From Zygnema circumcarinatum (Eukaryota; Streptophyta; Zygnematophyceae; Zygnematales; Zygnemataceae), in assembly GCA_037447605.1 (NCBI GenBank), contig CM074810.1:1192787-1256786 (forward strand): 64,000 nucleotides of DNA, in the 5' to 3' direction. Position 1 is the stretch's first letter. Every line of letters begins with the position of its first letter. The translations under genes were made by a program, and so were the position numbers. Shown one piece after another: positions 18,697 to 30,441 of the stretch. Under the pieces are notes generated by a model. It did not search any database. It was given only the letters and a program-made list of their open reading frames with translations, and had not been told where the DNA came from.

Positions 18697-21600
18697 TCAA
18701 GATAAGGGCTCTCCAGCACACTCGTCACTCTCAGACTTCCCAACCATTTCTTCCTCAGCTTCTCCATCTTCTTCGAGCTCCAATTTTGGGCCCATCATCA
18801 TTCCCTCCCCGTCATTCCTCCCCTCAGCCTCACCCTCATGCACACCCTCCTCTCTATCACCCACTGTCCCTACCTCCCTGTCACTCACTCCACCTCTCTC
18901 TGCCTCTCCCTCACCTACTGCCATCCTCTCGCCAGCTCCCTCTCCCACTTCCTCTCCCACCGCCATCCGCTCAATATCTCCCTCTCCCGCTGGTTTCTTA
19001 ACATCGCCCTCTTTCTCTCCCTCACCCTCTCCCTCTCCCTCACCCTCTCCCTCTCCCTCACCCTCTCCATCTCCATCTCCATCGCCATCTCCATCTCCCT
19101 CTCCCTCACCCTCACCCATTGCAACCTCTGGCTGGTCACCCTCTCCAATCTCTCCCTCCTCAGTGTCCTCCAGTGCCGCCTGCCTGTCGGCCGCTGTGGT
19201 GGGAGTGTTTGCCGTAGGCACCTCATTCCTTTCATCACTAAGCACACCATTCGCCTCCTCTGCTCTGTCCCCGGCCTCACTCCCATCCTGCTCGTCTCCA
19301 TCATCATAGTCATCATCCTTCATGAACAACCCTAACTTTTCCAAAAGCTTCCCTCCAGGGAACGCAGAGGCATTGTCGTGCAAATTGTTGGAAGATGAGG
19401 TGTGATGACTTGGGCTGACAGAGGGCTGGAAATCCGGAATAGAACCCATGCCATGTAGGTCCTTCAATATCTCCGTGTTCTCATTCAAATTGACTGTTCG
19501 TTCCATCTGCCACCATTAAACACTAGGATGAATAAGCAGTCATATGACAGTGCTGACAGCGCCATGCTTGCCGCTATGCAACATTCACTCCCCGATCCCC
19601 TGGAATAGCGGCACCTTTGCACCTTCCGCTCATAGGCAGAGGCCACCAGCTCCTTACCTCATGCAAGGCTCGCCGTGCAGCTTCTCGCTCTTCCTCCCTC
19701 TTGCGCCTGAGTTCCGCCTGGGCCAGTTCCTCCTGCCGCCTTCGAGCCTCCTGTGCAGCTTGCGCTTCCTTTGCAAGCCTTGCTCGCTCTGTACAGAGGT
19801 GAACAACGACACATGTCAAAAACTGAAATTCACAGTTCATCCAACCTTGAGATCTCCGCACCAGTACACCACACAACGATTAGCAGCGGAAGAAAATCAA
19901 ATAGGTTGAAACTCTTGCTATACGACAACAACTTTCGGTGAAGAATGCCAAGGTGAAAAAAGGCACCTTCTCTCTGTCTTCTCTCCATTTCTTCAATCCT
20001 TTTTGGGTCGATTCTTTCACTCTGCAAGAACCGAGAGACGGCTCGTGAGAACTTCCGAAGCTTGTAACAACCATTAGAAGGTGAAAAACCTTGATAGAAA
20101 CCTGTTGCATCTATTGAGCAAAAAAGGGAGCCGCCCTCAACAGCACTCCAGCCACAATACCCAGTTGCTAACCGGACAAATCCAAGATAAATGCATACAG
20201 GTAGGCATCCAAAGGCAAACAATCCGAAACCCACCTTCGATGGGGCTAAAGTTGCCTTTTTCTGGGCATTCAAAATGGAATCCGCATATCTCCCACGAAG
20301 AAGTGCAGCTCGCGTTGCAGCTTCATTAGTGAGCACAGGAATCGGTACAGAAGGTGAAACTTCTGCAGCCGGAGGTCCACTTCCTTCTGGCAGACACACC
20401 AAAAGCACTATGATAAGAAGTAGAGACCAGCAGCTGTTTTCAACTAATTCACATGCCCGAAAACCATAGGTAGGTTTTGACTCTGACGTACACAAACAAG
20501 AAAAACATCATTGCATGAAAGAAAATCACATCCAGAGGTACAGCAAATTGGACAAAATCCGAATCCAGCACGAGCCTTAGTTATAATTGGCGTCTCTTTC
20601 CAAAAGGGCAATGGTGCAAAATACGACCTCTGTTTCGACAAAGCTTCCATCCACAAGCAGAAAACCATAGCCAATTCCCCAGAGACAACAATTCTTTTCC
20701 ATACCTGCAACGGGCGTTCCAACAGTGTTCTTGGCAGCATCATCCCTTTCATCTTCAACCGATTTGTTAACCCCCTCCCCCTCCGCAGGAAGCGCCTGCG
20801 ATGCCGACCTGGGTGTTACTGGATGTACTGTTACTCCTGCACCCGCTTCCTCGTCCTTCACGGTTCCTGCACACAACAACGTCAACAGATAGCTAAAGTC
20901 CAGGTCCCTATGTATCGATATACCTAGTACACCTGCTGAGAGAGGCCTACCTACATGCCTCTCCATAAGTTTGTCCGAGTAAACTCCACTGCTTTTAGGC
21001 CATATCTACAGGCTTCGAGATTTGTCAAAGACAAACCCCAATCCAGGGCTCGACATACTTCAAGTCAAGTACTTGTGTGTGCCCACTCAGGGTAAGGCCC
21101 CCCTATCACCACGCGTAATAACTTTACCAGCCCAGAGCCACGCATCGGTAGCGTGACGTGCGTTAAAAAAAGTGCGTTGTCGTGTCAACCACAAACAATG
21201 TCTCAGCATGCAAGTCACTCTTAGAGCACGCACTTTTTGCACCGTCAGTCTTGGCGGCCGGACTGCCCTTCGGCTCGTTTGCGGCCCCAGAACCAGCAGC
21301 TTCCTGCAGCAGCAGCCGCGGTCGAAGCATCGAGAAGGTTTAGCTCTCATCTTCTGAGAACTAGACGCTGAGATGCTCACCTCCGTCGATGTTCTATCAC
21401 ATGACCTAAATGGCTATTTAGCTGGCAGACACGTAAGGAAAGCTATTCCAAACCAAGTACCTTCCGAAAACTCCTCAATCACAGCAGAGATATGCCAAGC
21501 ACAGTCGGAAACCCAGGAAAGGCCCTTGAATCTTTCGCAAGAACTGCACGACAGTTCAGCTGTAATCAAGCAAAAGACGACGGACTAAGGCAAGAAGGGT

Positions 21601-24439
21601 GAGTCACCATACCTTATCATGAGAAGCCCTTGAACCTCCTTTAGACTGAGCTTCGTCAGCCTCTGACTCACTCCCAGAGGATCCACTCCCGGATTCACTG
21701 TCTGCAATCACATGGAACATGAAAGACGCCCACTCAGGGAGCCAGACACTCAACAAGAATAACAGTCTCAGCTAATGACGATAATAGTGACGACACATAC
21801 ATAAAAGTACGAAAGAGCTCACTGATGGCAAACTGTAAAAATAGGAGTCGAATACAGATGCCCCGAAGGATACAAAAGGACAGGCTACGACAGACAAGCT
21901 TTCTGGTGCAGAAAGTCATATAAAAATAGAAAAAAATGAAGTTAAGGATAGCAAATGAGCAGCAAAAATAACGCTTTTGCATCGACTTGACCTGATCAGG
22001 AAACATCCACTTACCACTTGAAGACGAGCCACTATCATCACTACTTGAACTGCCGGAGCTGCTAGATTTAGCCCCACCGTCCTTTGTATCTTTCTCAACC
22101 TCCACAGGCGCAATTGGCCCAGCAGGCTGGTCATCGTCAATGTCGACCTCGTCTTCTCCTTCACCTGCATGAGTTCCAACAGATGGATATGACAACCATT
22201 CCCTTCGCAGGTGAACGATGCAAAACGACGAGCCTGCTACCAAATAAACTTCAATACAATTACTTTCTTTGGAAGGGCATCTATCATACCTCGTTTCTTC
22301 GACGGGAGCTGTGAAGTCTGCATGGGTGCAACAACATCAAACAGACATGTCATGAGGCCAAGCCACTTTAATACATTCGAAGCTTTTGAATTTCTCTGTG
22401 AGGACACCATCTTGTCACAGCTTCGTGAGAAACACAATAGTCTAGCATAAAAGTTGATGAAAAGAGACTCCGGAAGAAAAAACGACGTCGGACTGACAGA
22501 CATGGTCACAGCAAAAGCTAAAAAAAGTTCGCTAATGAATACAAACAATCAAGTGCAAAAGCCTGACAAGAGAAGGTTAACTACATGTATACGCAAAAAA
22601 AGCAAGAATGTGGCAGGTATATTCACATACTTTCGTTGTCTGCGCCCAATGTTGATCATCGTCGCCAGCCTTTCGCTTCACTTTATTCTTGCTCTTCATA
22701 ACATTTGCTACATATCTCTCCAACTCCCACAACGTATCGTTGTCCATAGAATCAATATCGAGTTCTATTTCATCATCTTCATGACTGAGATTCGGCTGAT
22801 TTGACGAGATGATCTGGACGATACGACCAAGTTTGTCACCCGGCAACTTGCCAAGATTGACACTCAACTTCCTCTTCTCCTCAAACGTCATTGGCCGCTT
22901 CTCTGTATCCTCCTTTCTTGGCTTCGGAAGAACAGGTGTTCGATTCCCTGGCTTTGATGGGGCAACTTGCTGCTTCTTCTCCTTCATTTCCACCTGAGAT
23001 TCTAGCTTTCTCAATCTGCGCTGCAAATCCTGTACCTCCTTCATCTCAATGTTGACCTGCTCTTCTTCTTCCCTAGACTTGACTTCATCCTCCCTAATCT
23101 TCTCAGCTATTTTCTTGTAAGAGGTTTCAAAAATTTTCCTCATCTCATCTGCCATTATATACACATCGCTGTTGCGAGGATTGTAAGTCATGGCATTGCC
23201 GAAAACCAATCTCACATCACTTGCAAAATCCGTTGGATGCGCATACTCTTGCGCCTTGAGCTTTGTATCCACAGTGCCAAGATCCATAGGCTGTTTGATG
23301 ACAGTGAAATAATCTGGAAGCTTCAGCTTCACAACATCCACTGGCTTGTCAAACACCCATGCCCACTTGTGGCTCATTAGCCGCTTCAAGGACGTCGTAC
23401 ACATTTTCATGATCTCGCTCATCCTTTTCGTATGAGCAACTTCTGATTTTTGCCTTTTCGAATTCCGAGACTCCATAACCTTACCCCCTCGTTTCACTCC
23501 AGCCACCTTAGACTTCGGTTTCTCAGGAGGCGGCAGTTTGTCTCGGCCAGACACGAAGTCCTGATTGATGTAAGCTGTATTTGCCTTCGGAGTTCTCTTC
23601 TCTTTACCGGCTGTTCCTGGAGTAGCATCGGAGAACTGCAAACTGGTCTGCCTGGAAATCTCAGGCATCCCTGATGCAGCTTCACTGTGGGCAGTCTCCC
23701 CCTCTTCAATCCGGCGTGACGGGATGTCGATCGTGACATCAGGAACCCATCTCCCGTTACCAGTTGCCTCTCTAGCCCCTCCATTCTCGACCTTGTATGT
23801 CCTCTTGCGGCTTTCTCCAGCAGACTCACTTGCAGAGGCAGTCGTCTTAGTTCGCAGTTCCTGCTCCCTCTCCTCAATCTTTGCATTCACTTCCATGACG
23901 GATTTCAATTCTTCAAGCAACTTCTCCCGCATCCTCCTCTTCTCCTCTTTTTTCTTCTTCTTATCACTGAGGGGACAGTCCCTATTTCCGCTTCCTGCTT
24001 GTGTAGATCCTCCATCGTCGATCTGATCGCTCCCTTTCGGCGCATCTGAATTAACACTCATAAATTTCCGCTTCGCACCGCGAGAATCATCTCCTTGTCC
24101 TGCATTCATTGCCAGCGGCCATTTTCCTTGAAGCTCTTTAGCTTCAACATGAGGCAACTTCTGTTTTGATGGAGCAGCTTTTAAATCAGATCGTGCTGAA
24201 CTGCAACTGTCCAACCTTTTCAACTGACTGTGCCTTGTCCTTCTCCCCTCCGACTCACCGGACGTATCAAGAGTTGATATTGCTGGAGCAGGTAGGACAG
24301 GGCCGACAGGTACGTATGCATAGCCCTTAGGAGCTTTCTTTTTCTGAGCCTCCTCTCTTGTCAAAATGACTTCATTTCGTTTAGGAGGATCCAAGATAGA
24401 CGGAGCCATTCCAGCGTTTACATGGACATCAGCAGTCAT
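18697..24439 (-). CDS. GTE: GTE8/GTE10-like bromodomain and NET protein, about 1148 aa, ten exons
   Basis: Plant BET-type chromatin reader that binds acetylated histones in the nucleus. Exons 5' to 3': 24439-22631, 22317-22290 (28-nt micro-exon), 22164-22015, 21701-21613, 21303-21243, 20866-20705, 20386-20235, 20021-19967, 19788-19658, 19506-18697. All phases match. The bromodomain is encoded at about 23100-23420, with [18 protein letters not shown] and the acetyl-lysine-binding Asn in MTYNPRNSD. The NET domain is at 22670-22890 ([20 protein letters not shown]). After a Ser/Asp tail come [29 protein letters not shown], a charged coiled coil and [17 protein letters not shown]. Those last blocks place it in the GTE8/9/10/11 group. 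The final exon holds a long Gly-Glu/Gly-Asp run. The first codon is uncertain: the frame opens at an acceptor (tttttcaag, about 24505), so an upstream leader or coding exon probably exists. Confidence 0.95.
19015..19118. repeat. hexanucleotide-like repeat coding Gly-Glu/Gly-Asp in the GTE gene
   Basis: A (ccctct)n / (ccatct)n tract on the + strand reads as an alternating acidic-glycine run on the minus strand, in frame in the last GTE exon. It lies downstream of the conserved LGLFMKDDD segment, so it probably sits in a tolerant disordered tail. Confidence 0.85.
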
Positions 24440-24565
24440 GTGCTTGTTTGTTCTCTGCACCTCCCGCAAAACATCGCAAACGAAATCTTCGTCACAACTT
24501 TCTCCTTGAAAAAGGAAACACAGGAAATGACAGTCCAACATGAAAATATGCATGCAGGAAATCAA

Positions 24566-26513
24566 GAGGATTTCAATGACATCTCCTGCTAAGCTGTAAA
24601 AAGGAAATCAGAAATCTGCAGAAAGTTTTCGCGAAATACAGCAGCTCCAGAGCGTACTCCGAGACCAAGAGGATGAAGAGCAATTTAATATGAATGTCAG
24701 AAATGTTGGCATCGAGATGAATCTTTTCAGGCATGGTAACAGGACGATGAAGGTAGGGTCACTATCTAACTCCACACATCGGGCGTGTCAGACCCTAGCT
24801 TCACGCACCATAATTACTGCCAGCTTCACCAAGAAGTATTGCAGAAGCGCATCCAGTCCCCCTCAGACTGTGATTAACTTCAGGAACGAGAAATTCTGTC
24901 TTTAGGTGAATCCACCACATGGCGAAATAAAGTGACTGTCAGGCTCCCACTACCTGCGGCTTAGTGGTGTGGTCCATACGCCGACAGGCGGAGCCAGTGT
25001 TAGGAAACCTCGCCAGTGTGTCAGAAGGTAGTGACGATCCGGGCACTTTCTATCGGAAACACTCCTGCAGAAGACCTAACCACTATATTGACAGTACGGC
25101 CTCCCTATCCGGCACCCTCAACTAACCAGATGTATTTATCACTTTCAACGCCCTTAAGGTCTGTCCACCATTCCTCTGTACCAGTTCCACGACATTCAGC
25201 CAGTCTTAAGCTTAGGCCTTTACCCAGATCTTTCTCAGACAATATCCTTCCGCGCTTCCAACCCTAATTTCCTCTGCGCTACGCGTCGCTCTCCGCCTTC
25301 TCCCGCGGGTCTAGCAGGCGCATGCAGGCTCCAATCACCGCCTGCCGACCGACCGACCCCTGGAGCGCTCTTCCCCTGCAGCCCTGCCCTAACCCCCCGC
25401 GGAGAAAGATCGAGAATGGCGGCGCCTGCCAGCGGTCCCCATCCTCCCATTTATAGGGTTGGAAGTGCGTCCGGCTGCCCTCCGCCGTCCGTTCGCGCGC
25501 GATATGCAGCGCATCGGACGGCGGAGATTGCGCGAGGTTGCGTGCGGGCCTGCCTCCTGCCGGTCCTCGGCGAGCGCTCGCACTGGCCCGCCCCGCGAAG
25601 GCGGAACCTGTACGGACGGACTGGGACCGCCGCGGGCCCAGTTTGAATTTTCGCTTTGGCGCTTCTAGGAAGTTGGCGGGCTCTGTACTTCAATTTTTTT
25701 TTGGGTCGAAATTGCAACTAGAGTCTTGTGGAAACGTTTCCAAGCGAATGATATTCCTATGCAATATGTGCCATTGAAGGGCTGGGCGGACAGATGGGCG
25801 ATGACTATATACAGCACATGAACCACCCATGGCTACATGGGTTCGTTCCCACATGACAAACATGTCTCATGGACTTCCAAGATCTGCCACTGTGGATGGA
25901 TAGACGATTCTTAGAGTCCTGCCACCTATTCACATGCATCCAATGTTCCCATTAGAGATACCCACAAACAAAAAGCCACCGACGGGCGCAATCCCCATTC
26001 ACACTAAGAGGACTCGTCCTTGCCTTCATGATTGATCTCCGTAACTGGCAATTGTCAGCCAAGAAAGGGACATTACCTCATTCATCGGGAGAACAAGAAA
26101 ATCTCCACTCGTCCATTGTGATGCACCCTAACGCTGGCATGCCATATAGTATAAGGGAAGACCTAGCAGCGGCCTAGCCTCAGAAGCCCACTGATTAAAC
26201 CCAAGGGGATGACTGCTGTATTGCCTGCACTCGCATGTACATCCTCAAAGACGAACTCATGATAAGCATTCGGGAAGGACCCTTAGTGCACTGTTTCCTG
26301 TGAATTCTCGCCAACGTCTTGAGGTTAACGCGGCCTGAAGCAGATAAAGGCAGCGATATAGACTGCCGTGCAGAAGGGTTTCATGTGAGCAATTTGAGAG
26401 CACCTACACCACATGGCAACTAAGACTCTCCTGCAGAGTTGCACTCTCACAATTCTCACCCATTGGGAGCTCCGAGTCATCACCCCAGTGATGGAAGTGG
26501 ATCTACATTACCC
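24566..26513. other. intergenic, probable GTE promoter and leader
   Basis: No protein recognised. The stretch 25290-25640 is GC- and CpG-rich and lies upstream of the GTE gene, which is read leftwards, so it is the likely promoter or first-exon region. The stretch 25760-26500 shows no feature I can name. Confidence 0.45.
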
Positions 26514-29350
26514 TCATCTTTGTAGCACAACAGAGTTGACCAATCCTGCAGCCTCTATCGTCTCGCTCGGGTCGGTGAGCGGCTTTGGTGGGAAACCCAT
26601 ACTCTGCAGCTGGTAGGTGCTGTTGCTGCTTGGACGGGAAGATTCAATGAATGCTCGTATGTCACCCACTGTATGGTCAAGATTGAAGCGAGCAACCATC
26701 CGACTTCCATCCGCTAAACGGAGTTGCACTGAAGTCGAAGGTTTCGTGTCATCCACTACAAGTCCTGCAATTTGCAATACGTGATCAGCTTATGACGACA
26801 GACAAAATTCAGAACAGCATGATAAGCTGAATTCAAAAGTTCATCTGAGAGAAACAAGGACTCACTTCCAGCATATGCTGACCTAGATTAGGAAACCACA
26901 GCCAGTTATTGCTGAAAGGAGAAAGCATTCCCGACATTATGTTAAGGTGCTGCATATTTTTGGGATAACCTACAGACCATCCATCACCTGCATCTCGCAA
27001 TCTGCTAACTCAACGTGTGCCACTCCTTCCAATAAGTCGAATCACTCGGTTTTTTCTAATGCAAATACCAATGAATCCAGTACCTTAAACAAACACTGCC
27101 TTAAAGATCGCACCTTGACGAGTTGAAGCATTGCTCGTTGATAGAGTGGGAGAAGGCTCAGTTGCCACTGCAAAACCACCTAAAGTTCGACCAACACCAG
27201 AAAAGGCCACGTATCGTGGCTCAGGAGGAGGCTGCAGAGGAGACAAACACACATCTCACGGTTAACACAAGGCACAAGCATAGCTGCCATGGCCCTGGAA
27301 GGAAGGAAGGAATGAAGCATTAACCAAAAGGACACTGGCTAAGTACATTTTCCTGCTGCTTCAGAGGCCAGACAGCGCCAAAGACCGTGGGCCAAAGACC
27401 ATCCTGCAGAGCCTTTAAGGATGTAGCATAGGCTCCAAATGACATCAGGGGTTGAATCCTACCGTCCAATCTTCGTCCTTGCGGACGAGATTCACCTCTA
27501 CCGGGGAAACACGATCAGGCGGAGCCAATTCTCGTGGACATTCTCCGCGATTGATGCTCTGCAGACAGAGGACGGTGCGTTGCGCTACATTTGTTAGGAA
27601 GTAATGCAAAATCGAGGTCAGCAGCAATACTATACTCCTCTTTCGTCAGTGGAAATTGCAGCTTTCCTCCAACAGAAGCCAACAGCGTAGAAGCAGAGGT
27701 AGCAAGTTTGAAAGCATTACGCACAGTTAAGAAGCTAGAATTGGCAGGGTCCTCCAATCTGCGTAAGGGCCCATCGTCAACAGTAAACCCATTCCGCCAG
27801 AATGTGATAGTATAGCGATTCGATTTTGGCCGTTCTAATGCCACCGGCTGGGCACCTTCTACACTGTCTTCTGGTGAAGCTCCAAGAGTCCGAGCCCTTC
27901 CTGAAAAGGCACCTCCCCTCCGTACCTCGGGCGATTCAAGGTCCTCTGCATCTCCATCTCGTGCTCCAAATTGCCGCGCGCGTTCAAAAATGGCATCCAC
28001 ATTTGGAGTCCGCCCACCTCGCTTGGGATCTTGCACCATCATGCCACTGCTTTCACAGAATGCCACACCCCAACACATTCAAACGAAGTCCACAGAGAGG
28101 AAACAAGCAACAGAAAGTCAAGCTTCCATACAAGGCACGGGCTCCTCAAGAGTAGCCCTTCTAAACTCCTGGCTGACGAGAATGAGAAAGATGGGCTTCT
28201 TCCGAGATACGGAAATTCTGATTAACATGCAATTAAGCTGCCGCAACAAACATCAGGAACTCCACTCGTGATGACCACGAAATCCAAACAACAAATTTGC
28301 CACCAGCCCATCCAACCCTTGTTTTGCCAGAAGCTAGAAAAAAAAAAAATGATGCAGCTACACGATCCATCTTGGTGAGAGCGCTAATGGCATAAGTGAT
28401 AGATGTCGACAGTGAGCCATTTTTGCAAACGGATTGGCACCGCCGTTTTTTTAATCAAAATTCAACACAGTTATTCCAGACTGTATTTGCAGTTTCCGAA
28501 GTTTCCCAAACCAATGACTGTTTCCCAAACTGTTGTTGGGAGACTGTTATTGTTGAAAACCGTTGACAACAGAAGAACAAACTGACGCTATGCAGAGCAA
28601 TCACAAGCTAGTAAATAAAAAAAATCACAAACAGTAGGCATGATAGTCAGATTGGCAATTTACCGTATTCCAATTTGGCAAGTATCACTAATAATAATAA
28701 TTACGGGAAAACGCCACGTTGCTCAGGATGTTATGCAAACAATAACAAGAGATGCTGATGCATACATGTGTATGCATATATCGGTCTATAGACCGATGCA
28801 TTTAGAAAAAAAGATAAAGTTCTCCTACTAGCGTCTGAATCCACCCTGACGAAACGTGCTCTGAAGAGTGATTTGGTCCCAAGCAGCTCATTTGTTGTGA
28901 TTGGGATTGTTGTGATTATAGAACGACTTGTGCCCACCTCTTTTCCCCGCCCGTATAGTACTCGTTAGGCTCTTCATCATCGTCCTCATCATTGTCCTCC
29001 TGCACTTTGTTCAAGTCAGATACTGTCTTGAATCTGCTGCTGGATGCGGCTCTAGAGGCCGCTTGCGAGGACCTTCCCCTCGTTGCAGAGGCTGCCTGTC
29101 CAAAAGTTTGAGATCTTGGCCCATGCTCCTCCTGATTGGAGGGCTGCCCTGAAGATAGTGGCTCCAATTCTTCCCGCTGATGAGTTGCAGCTTGAAGCCC
29201 TAAGTCCGCATGGCCGTCCTGGTCAAAGAAGGAAGATATTGCAGAATCAAGATCCCAATTGGAGCTCTCGAGAAAGAAGGCCGCCTGCTCTGCCTTCGCA
29301 CTCGTGATTGAGCAAAAACTCGCAACCATTTCCTGCTTATCTGTGTCCAT
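26514..29350 (-). CDS. PUX: p47/PUX-type CDC48 adaptor with UBA, SEP and UBX domains, 400 aa
   Basis: Adaptor that links the AAA ATPase CDC48/p97 to ubiquitinated or membrane substrates. Exons: 29350-28938, 28049-27725, 27558-27463, 27231-27114, 26764-26514, all phase-consistent. Residues 1-45 form a UBA-like domain ([20 protein letters not shown]). An acidic linker follows, then the p47 signature SGMMVQDP...[14 protein letters not shown]. The SEP domain (about 215-285) has [19 protein letters not shown] and [13 protein letters not shown]. An SHP/binding-segment motif ([10 protein letters not shown]) follows, then the UBX domain (about 318-400) with [20 protein letters not shown], a Phe-Pro-Pro-Lys-Pro loop in place of the usual FPR, and the ending NSVVLQR. 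The length fits Arabidopsis PUX4/PUX5 and animal p47. The start ATG has the context gccATGgac. Confidence 0.95.
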
Positions 29351-29850
29351 GGCCGCAGTCTGGCAGCCTCTCTTTCTTGTAAACACGCGTAGGGAACACG
29401 CAACAAGCAGCCTGAAAAGCCTACTACAGAACCTCCCTTCTCCTTCTCGCTGCTTTTCTTTCCAGCAGACACACCTCACAGTATGTTGACAGAAAGATGT
29501 GCGCCCTTCAAACTTTAATGGCACCCTTTTCCCTCCCCTTCCCGTATTGTAAGTTTGCCACCCTCTGTGGGAGAAGCGCCCTCTGTTGTAGCCTGTAGGC
29601 TGTGGCCCTCCTCGGCCGCACGTGCGAGTTGTTGACAACGCGAGCCCGTCCAACCAATGAGAGCGCGACATGCTCCTCCCCCAACTTCCTTTGCGTGATA
29701 AAAATCATTCCGTCGCAGTCCGAAATAGTTTGCATATATACGTTTCTCAGTTCCACATTAATGTATTCACATGTGTATGTGACGCACTAGTACTACGACC
29801 TGTGAAAATCCTGGTTCTGTTGTCATTCCCGTTACCGGCACCGTGGTACC

Positions 29851-29898
29851 GTACGGTCAAGTACGGTCAAGTACGGTCAAGTACGGTCAAGTACGGTC
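29851..29898. repeat. 10-bp tandem array gtacggtcaa, about 4.8 copies
   Basis: Four perfect decamers at 29851, 29861, 29871 and 29881 and a partial fifth, preceded by ggtacc. Each unit carries a GTAC core. Confidence 0.95.
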
Positions 29899-29987
29899 CA
29901 TTGCGGTAGCTCAGGCTGTTCCCACTAGTGGAAACAGCCTGTGGGTTGAATATTATTTCCTCGCTGGCCCTACGACGATTATTCTAC

Positions 29988-30274
29988 TAATAGGGGGAGT
30001 CAGACCTTGACCATCGCCCGCGGAATTGAAAGATTCCGCCGGCGGAAAGGTATTGATTTCGATTGCAGAATTCGGATCGGAAACCGCGGCTCCCCCCGAA
30101 CCTGTCGGTCCCGTCCGTACTTCGAAATAGGTTACAAAAATGAGATACAGGCTCGGCGCCCGAGCCTGTCGAACGTCCACTTTTGGCGAAAAAGGCCTGC
30201 CGTACAACGCGGAATTGGCCCGACGGGCTCGCGGAATTGGTTTGGCGATGGACAAGGTCTGACTCCCCCTAATA
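29988..30274. mobile_element. 277-bp MITE with 26-bp terminal inverted repeats and TAATA duplication
   Basis: The element spans 29993-30269. The left end starts gggggagtcagaccttg and the right end is its reverse complement, 26 bp with a single mismatch. It is flanked on both sides by TAATA (29988-29992 and 30270-30274), a 5-bp target-site duplication. It holds no ORF that looks like transposase and contains an internal hairpin (aggctcggcgcccgagcct, about 30148). The superfamily is not certain from 5 bp alone. Confidence 0.9.
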
Positions 30275-30441
30275 TGTCCGTTGAAATTCGGGCAGCGAAT
30301 TAGGGCGCGCCGCCTCCCTTAGTCCCTGTCCCAAGCCATGCGGAGGAAGGCGCCCTCCCTCCCCGCAGGCACCGCCCCTCCCCACCCTCGCCTTTGGCCG
30401 CCCCCGCGTCCCCTCCTGTCTCCGGCGGGCGCCTCCCGGCG

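Larger units (their letters stand above)
29351..30441. promoter_or_regulatory. divergent upstream region of the PUX and LRR genes
   Basis: It separates the minus-strand PUX start (29350) from the plus-strand LRR start (30442). It contains a 10-bp GTAC-bearing tandem array and a MITE (listed separately), then a CG-rich leader at 30300-30440. No TATA box could be assigned with confidence. Confidence 0.5.

Noticed and set aside
18587-19309. Long Ser/Pro-rich plus-strand frame
   Set aside because: It is the antisense of the Gly-Glu/Gly-Asp exon of the GTE gene, whose splice sites and conserved motifs are on the minus strand.
25416-25717. GC-rich open frames on both strands
   Set aside because: High GC removes stop codons. 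No homology or splice logic; more likely promoter or leader of the GTE gene.
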